64,000 bases of DNA from Bacillus marasmi (GCF_902168435.1 NZ_LR656176.1:1-64000); one strand, 5' to 3'; shown: positions 42,197 through 51,706, numbered from the stretch's first letter. The notes: generated from the sequence alone by a model not told the origin. Translations and numbers: made by a program.

Positions 42197-43114
42197 TCAC
42201 TGTTTCTTTGCTGCGTTCCATTCACATATGATAGACAATTGCCCATCATTTAGCTGCCCAGAAATTGTACCATTCATTTTTTCCATAAGACTTTTCGCAA
42301 TAGACAACCCCAGTCCGGTGCTTTTACCAGAACGCGATTGATCGGCCATATAAAATCGGTCAAACATCTGATTGACATCTTTTTCGGTTAATGAATAGGC
42401 AGCATTTTTCACAATCAATCTCGCAATTGAATCTTTTTCTTCAAGGATGATGACGATGTTTCCATCAGAATGGTTCATCGCATTCGCTACTAAATTTTCA
42501 ATTGTTCTTGTTACGGCTGAATCATCAGAGATAATGAAAACTTCATTTTCAGGTATGTTTATGATTGGTTCCCTATTCTTCTCATTGAAACGGTCATAAA
42601 AGCTCATTAATACATCAATCGTAATCTCCTTAAGATTGATTCTTTCAGATTTCAACTGATGATCTGTAGATTCTATAACGCTTAGCTCAAAGAATTCCTT
42701 TAACAATGTTTCTAATCTTTTTGCTCGGTTGTTTGCAATCGAGATTAATTCGTTCTTTTCAGCTTCAGTAATATCATCATCTTCAGCCATCTGGATGTAT
42801 CCTAGAATAGAAGTTAATGGTGTTCGTAAATCATGAGACATGTTGGCAACAGCTTGTTTGTGCTCTTCTTCAAAACGTATCCTCTTTTGATGCTCTATCA
42901 CATATAAATCGATGAGTTTATTAATATCCACACCTAAATTTTCTATGTCATAATCAATAAGGGCGATGTCCACCTTTTTGTCTGTCAATCGGTTGTTATA
43001 TTTCTGCAACTGTTTACTGATTTTCTTTATTTCTTTTTTCATTAAAAATAAACGAGTGAGCAAGCCCATTGTGATTATTGATAAAGTTATTACTATATAA
43101 AACAATGCTCTCAC
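42197..43114 (-). CDS. Sensor histidine kinase of the ABC module
   Basis: A 305-residue kinase with a single N-terminal membrane helix (about 4-24) and almost no extracellular part. This suggests sensing within the membrane or through the ABC transporter. Then come a coiled linker, the H-box VANMSHDLRTPLTSILGYIQ, N-box ENLVANAMNHSDG, and GKSTGLGLSIAK. The catalytic DxGxG box is degenerate (VKNAAYSLTEKDV), as in several small antibiotic-response kinases. It follows the permease gene by 14 bases. Its regulator is encoded at 44891-45583. Confidence 0.88.
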   Translation of the reverse strand: MRALFYIVITLSIITMGLLTRLFLMKKEIKKISKQLQKYNNRLTDKKVDIALIDYDIENLGVDINKLIDLYVIEHQKRIRFEEEHKQAVANMSHDLRTPLTSILGYIQMAEDDDITEAEKNELISIANNRAKRLETLLKEFFELSVIESTDHQLKSERINLKEITIDVLMSFYDRFNEKNREPIINIPENEVFIISDDSAVTRTIENLVANAMNHSDGNIVIILEEKDSIARLIVKNAAYSLTEKDVNQMFDRFYMADQSRSGKSTGLGLSIAKSLMEKMNGTISGQLNDGQLSIICEWNAAKKQ

Positions 43115-43128
43115 CCGCTCACCTGAAA

Positions 43129-43896
43129 TTATTTAATTTCTTTTCGGTTAATCATAAAAACACCACATGAAATAAATACAACAAATGAAATGACACCGAT
43201 GAGAATCGATACTATCAATTCACCACTCGTCATGGTATATTTGAACGCCTCATTAAATTGATAAAAGAATGTGTTCTCATAAAACAACTTGATAACTGGC
43301 TGCGTAATAAACTTCTCGATTGCAAACATCACAATCGCGAGTAATAGCGTAATAATTATCGTTTTCCCACTATCCTCTGTCGCAATTGCAATGGTGAGTA
43401 CAATCGCTGTAAAACTTAAAAATTGGAGGGAAAATAAACCGTATGCTCTAGCTAAATACATGAGGTTTGTTACGCTTAATAAATCCCCTAAACCAAATAA
43501 AAAAACTAGAATAATTGCAGTTATGAATGGGATTAAAATTGTAATGATGAAGGAACCGAGCGAAAATACAATGTACTTTGCCATAAAAATATTCGTTCTT
43601 TTATTTCCACTCATCATCTGATTTTTGATGACACCACTTTGGTTTAACTCCGTAGAAATAAAAAAACCAGCTAACGTACTAACAAGTAAGTTAAAGAATA
43701 GAAGGACAATAAATGGAGATAAACCATTAAATTCACTTATACCAGCCTTCTCAAATTCAGTTCCTGATAATAGCCACCAATCCATTAATATCAGGCAATG
43801 TAACAATGCACTTAATCCAGTGACGGAACTTACTAATACCCAAAAGGTTTTATTCCGAGTTAATTTATAGAATTCAGCCTTCAGCAAATTCGTCAT
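43129..43896 (-). CDS. ABC-2-type permease of the BcrA-like module
   Basis: A 255-residue permease with six predicted membrane segments, the size of BcrB/LanE/LanG-type permeases for lantibiotic or bacitracin self-protection. The N-terminus (LLKAEFYKLTRNKTFWVL) is typical of this group. Its start overlaps the ATPase gene by 23 bases, so the two are translationally coupled. Substrate unknown; peptide antibiotics are the usual targets. Confidence 0.87.
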   Translation of the reverse strand: MTNLLKAEFYKLTRNKTFWVLVSSVTGLSALLHCLILMDWWLLSGTEFEKAGISEFNGLSPFIVLLFFNLLVSTLAGFFISTELNQSGVIKNQMMSGNKRTNIFMAKYIVFSLGSFIITILIPFITAIILVFLFGLGDLLSVTNLMYLARAYGLFSLQFLSFTAIVLTIAIATEDSGKTIIITLLLAIVMFAIEKFITQPVIKLFYENTFFYQFNEAFKYTMTSGELIVSILIGVISFVVFISCGVFMINRKEIK

Positions 43897-44812
43897 GCTC
43901 TACACCTCCAACAAGCTTTGAAAAATAACTTTCGAGACTGTCACCTGTTTGTGAGAGATGTTCGATCACTAGACCATTATTTGTTAACGCGAGTGATACC
44001 TTTCGCATATCTTCAAACTGACTATATAGCTTAATCGTCCCATCCTGCATAACCTCAAAATCTGTTGTGAATAGATTCTTCTCAAGTACCGTTGCTCCTA
44101 AGGTTGGATCATCAACTTTGATTCGCAAATGTTGTCTGAATTTTTCATCCAGCTCTTTTGATGTGAGTTCCTCTAATAGTTTCCCTTTATGGATAATGCC
44201 AAACTTTGTTGCAAGTTGGTGGAGTTCACTTAATATATGGCTTGAGATTAAGACGGTAAGGCCTTTTTCACGATTTAATTTTTTTATTAATTCCCTCAGC
44301 TCAACAATTCCCATTGGGTCCAAACCATTTGTTGGTTCATCGAGTATAATGAATTCCGGATCACTCAATAAGGCAATACCTAGACCAAGTCTTTGCTTCA
44401 TTCCAAGTGAAAAATTTTTCGTCTTTTTCTTGCCTGTATCCGAAAGGCCAACGAGTTCAAGTGTTTTATCAATACAGTCTTTTCCTGGAATACCCTTTTG
44501 TAGCCTATGAACTTCCAAATTTTCACGCGCGGTCATATTGAGAAAAAGAGCTGGGTTTTCGATAATCCCCCCCAATCTTTTCTGTTCTTCGTGAAACTCT
44601 TTAGGATTTTTGTTTCCGAATAGTTCGATTGTTCCGCTTGTTGGAAAGATAAGGCCAGTTACCAAACGTAGAAATGTCGACTTACCTGCACCATTTTGAC
44701 CTATAAATCCATATATTTCGCTTTTTTTAATCGTGATATTGATATTTTCAATAGCGAAATCATGTTTATATTTTTTAGAAAGATTTTCAGTTCTTAAAAT
44801 GTATTCACTCAT
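43874..44812 (-). CDS. ABC transporter ATPase, BcrA-type
   Basis: A 312-residue ATP-binding subunit. Walker A GQNGAGKSTF, Q-loop region GIIENPALF, signature FSLGMKQRLGLG, Walker B EFIILDEPTNGLDP, and SSHILSEL with the switch His. A C-terminal extension of about 90 residues is typical of the BcrA/drug-resistance group. GGAGG precedes the ATG. It pairs with the permease downstream. A set of direct repeats upstream probably binds the response regulator. Confidence 0.93.
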   Translation of the reverse strand: MSEYILRTENLSKKYKHDFAIENINITIKKSEIYGFIGQNGAGKSTFLRLVTGLIFPTSGTIELFGNKNPKEFHEEQKRLGGIIENPALFLNMTARENLEVHRLQKGIPGKDCIDKTLELVGLSDTGKKKTKNFSLGMKQRLGLGIALLSDPEFIILDEPTNGLDPMGIVELRELIKKLNREKGLTVLISSHILSELHQLATKFGIIHKGKLLEELTSKELDEKFRQHLRIKVDDPTLGATVLEKNLFTTDFEVMQDGTIKLYSQFEDMRKVSLALTNNGLVIEHLSQTGDSLESYFSKLVGGVEHDEFAEG

Positions 44813-44854
44813 ATGAACAACCTCCTTCGTACAACATTCAGTATAGCGGGTAAA

Positions 44855-44895
44855 TTGTAAGAAACTCTTAAGATAAACCTTAAGAAAAGTTTAAG
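44855..44895 (-). promoter_or_regulatory. Direct repeats upstream of the ABC operon, likely response-regulator box
   Basis: TAAG occurs at 44858, 44869, 44881 and 44892, with 11, 12 and 11 bases between starts; on the minus strand this reads as four CTTA half-sites, about one per helical turn, as OmpR-type regulators prefer. A TATACT -10 box lies downstream (44845-44840, minus strand) with a poor -35 that overlaps the repeats, as in activator-dependent promoters. Confidence 0.55.
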
Positions 44896-45583
44896 ATTTT
44901 AAGCGATACCCCATACCCCAAATAGTTTCAATATACTCTTCATTTGGATTTGCCTTAGCGAGCTTGTTCCTTAAGTTACTCATATGTACATTCACTGTAT
45001 TATCATCACGGTGGAAAGCTTCATTCCATATACTTGAAAAAAGATTTGATTTTGAGAAGATTTTATTAGGAGATGACATGAGAAGACATAGGATTGCATA
45101 CTCACGGACAGTCAATGTTACCTTTTTTCCATTTACGACTACTATTTTTGCATCGGTATCTATCTGAATATCTTTATGTATCAACAGATTACTTATGGGA
45201 GTTTCCTTGTTTTGTTTGAACCTTCTTAACAGTGCATCTATACGTGCCGATACTTCTTCAACATCAAAAGGCTTCGTTATAAAATCATCCGCACCAGTAC
45301 GTAAACAATCAATTTTTGTCTGCTGTACGTCCTTTGCAGAAATAATAATGACTGGAGTTGTTCCCATTGAGGTGATTTTTTCAAGAAGCTCTTCCCCAGA
45401 CAATCCTGGAAGCATTAAATCTAACAAAACTAAATCCCATTTCTGTTTTTCCAAATAGATCAGCGCCTCTGTTCCTGAATAGACAGGTTGAGACAAGTAA
45501 TTGCTTTTTTTAATAATTCTGCATAGTAATTGATTTATATCATTATCATCTTCTATGACTAAAATGTTTATTTGTTGGTCCAC
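44891..45583 (-). CDS. OmpR-family response regulator of the ABC module
   Basis: A 230-residue regulator from GTG 45583, which lies 7 bases after AGGGAG; longer frames upstream lack a ribosome-binding site. Receiver: VIEDDNDI, phospho-Asp in LVLLDLMLPGLSG, KPFD. Winged helix: LTVREYAILCLLMSSPN, NTVNVHMSNLRNKL, IWGMGYRLKS. First gene of the group RR, ABC ATPase, permease, kinase, hydrolase, though the repeats behind it suggest a second, inducible promoter for the transporter. Confidence 0.92.
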   Translation of the reverse strand: MDQQINILVIEDDNDINQLLCRIIKKSNYLSQPVYSGTEALIYLEKQKWDLVLLDLMLPGLSGEELLEKITSMGTTPVIIISAKDVQQTKIDCLRTGADDFITKPFDVEEVSARIDALLRRFKQNKETPISNLLIHKDIQIDTDAKIVVVNGKKVTLTVREYAILCLLMSSPNKIFSKSNLFSSIWNEAFHRDDNTVNVHMSNLRNKLAKANPNEEYIETIWGMGYRLKS

Positions 45584-45762
45584 TTTTATTCTCCCTTTCG
45601 TGCTTAGCTTCAAAATTCCAACTAAAATGAAATTGAAGGCACACATCATCCTTTATGTATTTATTTTTAGTTTACCCCAATAACTCAATAGAAGAAAATC
45701 ATGGTAGAATGGAACAAATTAAACCAAAAAGTTCACTAGGTAAATAAAGGAGAATCATTAGC

Positions 45763-46464
45763 ATGACTGAATTAAAAGATTGGAAAAATGGCGCTAAGGG
45801 GCGAAAATTCATTTCCTCTTTTAGTGGAGGAAAAGATAGTGTTCTAGCTTTGTATAAAGCGTCCCAAGTAGGCGAAGCAGTTGGACTCATTGTAATGATG
45901 GAGGAAGAAGGCAAACGCTCGAGATCACATGGAATGCCACCGGAACTAATTCATGCCCAAGCAAATTCTATCGGATTACCAGTATATACGGCTGCAGCAA
46001 GCTGGACAGATTATGAAAAAGAATACATAAAACTATTAGAGACTGCTAAAGCGCACGGTGCAGAAGTGTTAGTGACTGGAGACCTGGATATGCCTGAACA
46101 TGGCTGCTGGCATGAGAAGGTTACAAATAAAGTTGAATTAAAGCTCGGGATGCCATTATGGGAAATGAATCACCGTGAAGCGGTGGAAGACTTCATCAAT
46201 CTTGGATTTGTGACGATGATTGTGACTGTAAATTTATCGTTAGGGATGAGCGAAGAAGATTTAGGTCGCACTTTAACTCGCGATTACATAAATGAGCTTG
46301 AAGCGCGTGGAATTGATCCATGTGGAGAAGGCGGCGAATTTCATACTACAGTTATTGATGGACCGATTTTTAACCATCCAATTGCGGTTCAAAAATGTGA
46401 TATTGTAAGGGATGGAGAATATGCGTTTTTACCGTTAGAGCTGAAACAAACTGCAGATATTTAA
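45763..46464 (+). CDS. Dph6-related ATP pyrophosphatase
   Basis: A 233-residue PP-loop enzyme. The ATP-binding SFSGGKDSVLALYKA is at about 19-33, followed by the diphthamide-ligase-like segments HGMPPELIHAQANSIGLP, GAEVLVTGDLDMPEH and GIDPCGEGGEFHTTVIDGP. Archaeal and eukaryotic homologues make diphthamide from diphthine with ammonia; bacteria lack diphthamide, so this homologue must act on another substrate, presumably by adenylating a carboxylate. AAAGGAG precedes the ATG. Monocistronic. Confidence 0.87.
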   Translation: MTELKDWKNGAKGRKFISSFSGGKDSVLALYKASQVGEAVGLIVMMEEEGKRSRSHGMPPELIHAQANSIGLPVYTAAASWTDYEKEYIKLLETAKAHGAEVLVTGDLDMPEHGCWHEKVTNKVELKLGMPLWEMNHREAVEDFINLGFVTMIVTVNLSLGMSEEDLGRTLTRDYINELEARGIDPCGEGGEFHTTVIDGPIFNHPIAVQKCDIVRDGEYAFLPLELKQTADI

Positions 46465-46532
46465 TTGTTATTAGGCATCGAAAAAAGTATTCACACTCTA
46501 CTCTGGATACATATTCAAATATTTTTTGCCTG

Positions 46533-46551
46533 GGCACCTATAAAGGGTGTC
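46533..46551 (+). terminator. Terminator after the Dph6-related gene
   Basis: GGCACC and GGTGTC pair (one G-U) around a loop with TATAAAG, followed by TTTTCTATTT. Confidence 0.6.
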
Positions 46552-46731
46552 TTTTCTATTTGGATCCAATATTATCTCTTTGTCTTTTTCATTTATCATA
46601 AAAAGTTCTACTAATATTGTTAACACATATAAATACATTTCCACTATAAGTACTATCACATACTAAATCACTTTTATGCTACACTAACGTTATATCAAAA
46701 TAATTAATGTGGTTTAGTTAGGAGCTTAGTG

Positions 46732-47124
46732 ATGAAAAAAACAATCATAGTAGTAACGCAATTATTATTTCTTTGGCTCTTAAATGAATTGGGGTATTTT
46801 TTAGTTTCAAGCTTTGACTTACCCATTCCTGGAAGTGTCATCGGGATGATTATTTTATTCTTGCTGTTGATTACAGGGGTAGTAAAATTAACATGGATTG
46901 ACGATGCATCGTCGTTATTGATAAAACACTTAGCTTTTTTCTTTATTCCGATTGCTGTTGGATTAATGAATTTTGGAGCTTTATTTTTAAAAAGTGGGCT
47001 GTCATTTCTAGTTGTTATGATTGGAAGTATTGTGGTTGGAATACTTGTTACAGGAGTTGTATCACAAGGATTAGTGATTAAAAAAGGTGGTGCAGAAGAT
47101 GGTCGTATTCGTCACACTGCTTAG
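46732..47124 (+). CDS. CidA/LrgA family holin-like membrane protein
   Basis: A protein of 130 residues with four membrane helices. The family motif is visible as FDLPIPGSVIGMIILFLLL (about 26-44), and FFIPIAVGLMN lies in the third helix. CidA/LrgA proteins act with LrgB in cell-death control or in pyruvate/3-carbon acid transport (PftAB in B. subtilis). I use ATG 46732, 7 bases after AGGAG; a GTG at 46729 is closer than ideal. It overlaps the lrgB-type gene. No LytST-type regulator is adjacent. Confidence 0.88.
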   Translation: MKKTIIVVTQLLFLWLLNELGYFLVSSFDLPIPGSVIGMIILFLLLITGVVKLTWIDDASSLLIKHLAFFFIPIAVGLMNFGALFLKSGLSFLVVMIGSIVVGILVTGVVSQGLVIKKGGAEDGRIRHTA

Positions 47125-47785
47125 TATTGCGATTACAGTTGGAGCGTATCTTCTCTCAAAAGTTGCAGGAAAAAGATACCCTTCTCCTTTAACAACTCCA
47201 GTATTTTTTAGTACAACATTGATCATTATCCTCTTATTAATACTTGACATCAACTATGATGAATACACGCCCGCCAAGGAGATAATGACCTTCCTATTAG
47301 GGCCAGCAACCGTTGCTTTAGCGGTTCCTTTATATAAAAATCGAGCTATTATTCAAAAACATAGTATACCTGCGATATTAGGTTTAGTTTTTGGAACGTT
47401 GTCAACCATCATTTCTGCTGTTATTTTAGCAAAATTATTAAATTTATCTCATGAAATCATTGCTTCAAGTAGTGTAAAGTCAGTGACTGTGCCAGTAGCT
47501 GTAGAGGTTTCGTCGATCATTGGTGGTGATCCTGCTCTAACTGCAGCATTCGTGGTTGCAACTGGTATTTTAGGGACCATTTTAGGTCCATGGTTAATGA
47601 ACGTCACGCGGATTACTAATCCGCTTTCAAGAGGACTAGCACTTGGAACGATTTCTCATGGTCAAGGTACTGCCCAAGCTGCCACTGAAGGTGAACTTCA
47701 AGGTGCAATTGCTGGAGTTGCTATGGGGCTCTCAGCTATCTTTACAGCAATCATTGCACCGATTATTGTGCCGTTCTTTTTATAA
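47099..47785 (+). CDS. lrgB: LrgB family membrane protein
   Basis: A protein of about 228 residues with six or more membrane helices. Signature segments are KSVTVPVAVEVSSIIGGDPALTAAFVV (in the middle) and RGLALGTISHGQGTAQAATEGE (near the end), both typical of LrgB/CidB/PftB. It functions with the upstream CidA/LrgA-type protein. The ATG at 47099 is inside the upstream gene, 26 bases before its stop, after AAGGTGG; a GTG at 47087 is an alternative. Confidence 0.92.
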   Translation: MVVFVTLLSIAITVGAYLLSKVAGKRYPSPLTTPVFFSTTLIIILLLILDINYDEYTPAKEIMTFLLGPATVALAVPLYKNRAIIQKHSIPAILGLVFGTLSTIISAVILAKLLNLSHEIIASSSVKSVTVPVAVEVSSIIGGDPALTAAFVVATGILGTILGPWLMNVTRITNPLSRGLALGTISHGQGTAQAATEGELQGAIAGVAMGLSAIFTAIIAPIIVPFFL

Positions 47786-47830
47786 ATGTGGATAATAAAT
47801 GCTTGGAAAGATGTAAAATTTTTATTTCAA

Positions 47831-47864
47831 AGGAATGGGAATAGATAGCACAATTCCCATTCCT
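47831..47864. terminator. Hairpin between lrgB and the ABC pair
   Basis: AGGAATGGGAAT and ATTCCCATTCCT form a 12-base stem with a 10-base loop. It lies between convergent genes. No long T-run, so terminator strength is uncertain. Confidence 0.65.
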
Positions 47865-47904
47865 ATAGTACTAAAACGGTACCGCGTTTACCACGATCAA
47901 ATAA

Positions 47905-48672
47905 TCAAAATCCATTCTCCACCAACCATTTCATAATACTCTCTTCTCTTTCCTTAATATCGTCATGCTCCGCATCGTGCTTTTGCATTTTTTTTTGCGC
48001 AACGATATTTCCATCTACCATAAACAATACTCTTTCGGTTTTGGCCGCTACCTTTGCATCATGGGTTACGAGCATGATGGTTGTCCCTTTTTTATTAATG
48101 TCAGAAAGTAGTGACATAATTTCTTCAGTTGATTTTGAATCTAAAGCTCCAGTCGGCTCGTCCCCAAAAATGATATCGGGATCATTAATCAGAGCTCTAC
48201 AGATGCCGACCCGCTGCAACTGTCCGCCAGAGGCTTGGGTAATCTGGTTATCTGCAAGTTTTTCTATTCCAGTAATTTCTAAGAGCTTTTTTGCCTTTTG
48301 ATGGACCGCTTCTTTATCGGTGCCTTTTTCAATCAGCGCGGGAAACATGACATTATCAATAACTGATAGATTTTTTAATAGATTAATATCTTGAAAAATA
48401 AATCCCATGTGCTTCAGACGAAGCTTCGCCAGGTCCTCTTCTTTCATCGTACCAATTTCCTGATTCTTGAATCTTACACTCCCTGATGAAATCCGATCCA
48501 TCCCACTCGCATTATATAATAGCGTTGACTTCCCGCTTCCGGACGGCCCCATGACTGAGACGAACTCACCATTTTCTATGTCTAAATTCACATCTTTTAA
48601 AATATGAAGCTCATTGTCTTCTGCTAATATTACCTTTTTGTTCATGCTTCTTGCCTCTAGAATAGGACACAC
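47905..48672 (-). CDS. ABC transporter ATPase, LolD/MacB type
   Basis: A 255-residue ATPase. Walker A GPSGSGKSTL, Q-loop GFIFQDINLL, signature ASGGQLQRVGICRAL, Walker B DIIFGDEPTGALDS and switch VTHDAKVA are the exact pattern of the LolD/MacB/BceA group that drives FtsX-type permeases. A charged 30-residue tail is extra. It starts at a GTG after GGGAGGG and lies 20 bases after the FtsX-type permease gene. Likely substrates are peptides or lipids at the membrane surface. Confidence 0.92.
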   Translation of the reverse strand: MCPILEARSMNKKVILAEDNELHILKDVNLDIENGEFVSVMGPSGSGKSTLLYNASGMDRISSGSVRFKNQEIGTMKEEDLAKLRLKHMGFIFQDINLLKNLSVIDNVMFPALIEKGTDKEAVHQKAKKLLEITGIEKLADNQITQASGGQLQRVGICRALINDPDIIFGDEPTGALDSKSTEEIMSLLSDINKKGTTIMLVTHDAKVAAKTERVLFMVDGNIVAQKKMQKHDAEHDDIKEREESIMKWLVENGF

Positions 48673-48692
48673 AACGTTCCCTCCCCTACGTT

Positions 48693-51047
48693 TTAGCTTC
48701 GTAAAACTACCGATATATCATCTTTCACTGTTACGTTACAGCACACAGAAATCGTGATTCCAACAACCACTATCAGCGCTAACGGACATAAAAACCAAGT
48801 TTGCCAAGCGTTATTGACAAATTCGATTTTGGCCGCTCCCATAAAGGACATTGCCATACTCACAAGAAACTCGCCAATATAATCTGATGCCAGCACTCCA
48901 AGAAAGATTCCCATTATCAACACCATCATAGTCCCCGCCAAATATTGATTTTTTATATCCTTTGATGTTAATCCAACACTCCTCATGATGGCAATCTGGG
49001 ACATGTCCTTTGACAATAACATCTTAAGGAATAATGCTGTTATCAATGCCACAATGATGAGAGAAATCATCATTCCTCCGATAACTACTGCATTCATCTG
49101 ATTAATGAGGTTTCCAAGAGTCTGTTGTGTATATTCTGCGATATCATTTACTTGAGCAGATTCATATGTCTGTCGGTAATAGTCCATTTTCTCACCCTTA
49201 TCAACTCCCGGGGCCACATCTAAGCTAACGATATACCAAAGTACTGCTTCTTCGTTTACACCAAAGCTTGTATCAGCCTTAGCTGTTTTTCCGCCATTGG
49301 TAATGTCTTGATATATACCGGAAACCTTCAGAGTTTTCTCGGTCCCGCCAACTTTTACAATAACATCATCACCGACCTGCTTGTTTAATCCATCTGTTGA
49401 AGCATTCGCATGGGAAAGTGAGATTTCACCTTCATGCTTCGGTGCACTTCCTTCAAGATACTTTAATGGGAAAATAGAAAAGTCTCCAGTTTCAATATAG
49501 ATATAATCCCAAGCATCTTCTGTATTTTTAACTTGGTAAGAGCATGTAACGTAAGCTGCGTGTTTGGCTATGTCTTTATCGTTCTTTAAGTCTTCCTGTA
49601 ACTGTTTGAAATCTTCCGTTATGCTATCCGTCTTACGTAAATCAATTCTCATGTCGCTTTTTCCGATACCCATATATGTAGAAAATTCCGGTGATTTCAT
49701 CGTGTTATACATATTTAAAGGCATAACTACAATAAACGTACAGACGATATATATAATCAGCACGAGACCGTATATTTTAGAACGCTTCCCAACGTCCCGA
49801 AGTCCCATGTATATATTGGTGCTAAATATTTTGTTTCTAAGTAGTGAAAATCTGTATTTTCGGCGTTTGCCTCGGTCTAGGACATCCGTGCGTAATGCTT
49901 CAACCGCTGAAATTTTATCAATTTTTTTCATTACTCTCTTACAGTCCAAAACAATCATGGCATATACAACTAATGGAGCAATAAGTGATATGCCATACTT
50001 TAAGTTTCCAGATACATCTGATGATAAATACAGTCTCATATTACTATTAAACTGATATACAACTGCGAAAGAAAGCAAATAACCAATGATTCCAGCTACC
50101 ACTGACATCAATCTGTATTTATTGAGGTAAACCTTCTTAATATTTTTTCTCGAAATTCCGATTGCCTTCATGACTCCGATTTCTTTAATATCCTCATCAA
50201 TCGTCGCAAGAAAAGTAAGTCTAATACAGAACGCTGCGATCATTACTAGCAGTAGACTGATCAGAATAATCACGATGGCAACTGCCACATCAGACATCGC
50301 ATTAAAAATCATAAACAATTTTCCTGTGACAGTAGGACCATTTGCTGGAAGACCTGCATCTATGTATGCTGTCTGGACCGTTTGAGAATCTCCATTTTCT
50401 TTCAGTTTAAATTCTATTAAATACTCAAGTTCTCCAACATGGTTCTCACGCATCTCATCATAATCCGGGTTACTTAATACAAACCGTTTCGATGAAGTAA
50501 GCGACGAGTTCATTTCGTAGTCTCGTGCATAATCTGAAATAACAAACTCTTTTTTATATCTTCCTTGGTGCACCGTTATGGTATCACCAATTTTCATGTC
50601 ATACTCTTCCATAAAATAAATAGGAACTGCCACTTCCCCTTTTTTTACATCAAGCTTTTCATTATTCAGGTCCAAAATAAAATCAAACTTCTTATTCTGC
50701 ATAACAAAAGAAATATCTTGAACAGTACCAGCCATCGTTTCGTTTTGACCAAAATGGATATTCATTCCTTCAAAATTAATAAGCTCCATCGTCTCCTGTT
50801 GGGCAATGTTCTCCTTTTGGCCTTCAGCAAATCGGTCGATGGCTACCTGATCATATTCTCCACTATGCATCACGGTAATGTCGGCTGGAACTGCACTTTT
50901 TTGAAGGTCTGATATTGACTGAATCAAGTTGGAAATGACATTTGTTGCGCTAGCGCCTAAAAGAACAGCCATAGTCAAGAATACAAACACGGTCAAAGTA
51001 ATGATTTTCTTCCGTTTACAATCATTCATTACGATTTTTAAAAACAT
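48693..51047 (-). CDS. FtsX-type ABC permease with two extracellular domains
   Basis: A 784-residue permease. An N-terminal helix (about 17-40), a large extracellular MacB-like domain (about 45-235), three helices ending near 375, then a second half with a helix near 425-445, another extracellular domain (about 450-630) and three final helices. This is the duplicated FtsX layout of bacterial mechanotransmission exporters. The motif EIGVMKAIGISRKNIKKVYL in the first half is echoed by AIMRSVGLTSKDIKNQYL in the second. The ATPase follows directly. No two-component system is adjacent, unlike Bce modules. Confidence 0.88.
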   Translation of the reverse strand: MFLKIVMNDCKRKKIITLTVFVFLTMAVLLGASATNVISNLIQSISDLQKSAVPADITVMHSGEYDQVAIDRFAEGQKENIAQQETMELINFEGMNIHFGQNETMAGTVQDISFVMQNKKFDFILDLNNEKLDVKKGEVAVPIYFMEEYDMKIGDTITVHQGRYKKEFVISDYARDYEMNSSLTSSKRFVLSNPDYDEMRENHVGELEYLIEFKLKENGDSQTVQTAYIDAGLPANGPTVTGKLFMIFNAMSDVAVAIVIILISLLLVMIAAFCIRLTFLATIDEDIKEIGVMKAIGISRKNIKKVYLNKYRLMSVVAGIIGYLLSFAVVYQFNSNMRLYLSSDVSGNLKYGISLIAPLVVYAMIVLDCKRVMKKIDKISAVEALRTDVLDRGKRRKYRFSLLRNKIFSTNIYMGLRDVGKRSKIYGLVLIIYIVCTFIVVMPLNMYNTMKSPEFSTYMGIGKSDMRIDLRKTDSITEDFKQLQEDLKNDKDIAKHAAYVTCSYQVKNTEDAWDYIYIETGDFSIFPLKYLEGSAPKHEGEISLSHANASTDGLNKQVGDDVIVKVGGTEKTLKVSGIYQDITNGGKTAKADTSFGVNEEAVLWYIVSLDVAPGVDKGEKMDYYRQTYESAQVNDIAEYTQQTLGNLINQMNAVVIGGMMISLIIVALITALFLKMLLSKDMSQIAIMRSVGLTSKDIKNQYLAGTMMVLIMGIFLGVLASDYIGEFLVSMAMSFMGAAKIEFVNNAWQTWFLCPLALIVVVGITISVCCNVTVKDDISVVLRS

Positions 51048-51328
51048 GATTGTTCCTCCTTTCTAAAGTATGTTGACAATTCTCCTATAAAAAAACAAAA
51101 AAACTTCTCACTTCCTGCAGTAAAATCTCGGTGAGGGCCCCATTAACCCAATCCCATAAGCAGACAGTGACAAGCTATATCGCATCATCAAACATATTAA
51201 ATAAATCCCTGGTCGGCTCTATTATAGCAAACACCCTCGAAAATAAAAAACGTAAACAAGCTAATTCTCAAAAACCGTCTACTTTGGTGGGATAAAGTGT
51301 ATCTTTATTGCCGACTCTATATTCGTAA
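51048..51328. other. Upstream region of the FtsX-type permease
   Basis: This 281-base gap separates the permease gene from the tandem-repeat array. A minus-strand TATAAT (51225-51220) with a weak upstream -35 may be its promoter. No gene is visible. Confidence 0.4.
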
Positions 51329-51706
51329 ATGGTGTGATTCGCTGCTATTCATTACTCTAACACGCTATATTCCGTTCTAGATGGTGTGATTCGCTGCTAT
51401 TCATTACTCTAACACGATAATTTGCGTTCTAGATGGTGTGATTATTAGCTATTCATTACTCTAACATGCTATTTTCCGTTCTAGATGGTGTGATTCGCTG
51501 CTATTCATTACTCTATCATGCTATTTTCCGTTTTAGATGGTGTGATTCGCTGCTATTCATTACTCTATCATGCTAATTTCCGTTTTAGATGGTGTGATTA
51601 TTAGCTATTCATTACTCTAACATGCTAATTTCCGTTTTAGATGGTGTGATTCGCTGCTATTCATTACTCTATCATGCTATTTTCCGTTCTAGATGGTGTG
51701 ATTCTC
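51329..51706. repeat. 52-bp tandem repeat array, seven units plus a partial
   Basis: Units of exactly 52 bases begin ATGGTGTGAT at 51329, 51381, 51433, 51485, 51537, 51589 and 51641, with a truncated unit from 51693. Each continues ..GCTATTCATTACTCTA.. and ends CCGTTCTAG or CCGTTTTAG. Units differ by a few substitutions but no indels. Units 3 and 6 carry TATTAGCTAT where the others have TCGCTGCTAT, so there is a three-unit (156-base) higher-order period. There are no spacers, so it is not a CRISPR array. Fifty-two bases equals about five helical turns. Confidence 0.95.

Noticed and set aside
51329-51706. CRISPR array
   Set aside because: The repeated unit covers the whole 52-base period, variation is by point changes, there are no unique spacers and no cas genes nearby. 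It is a tandem repeat.
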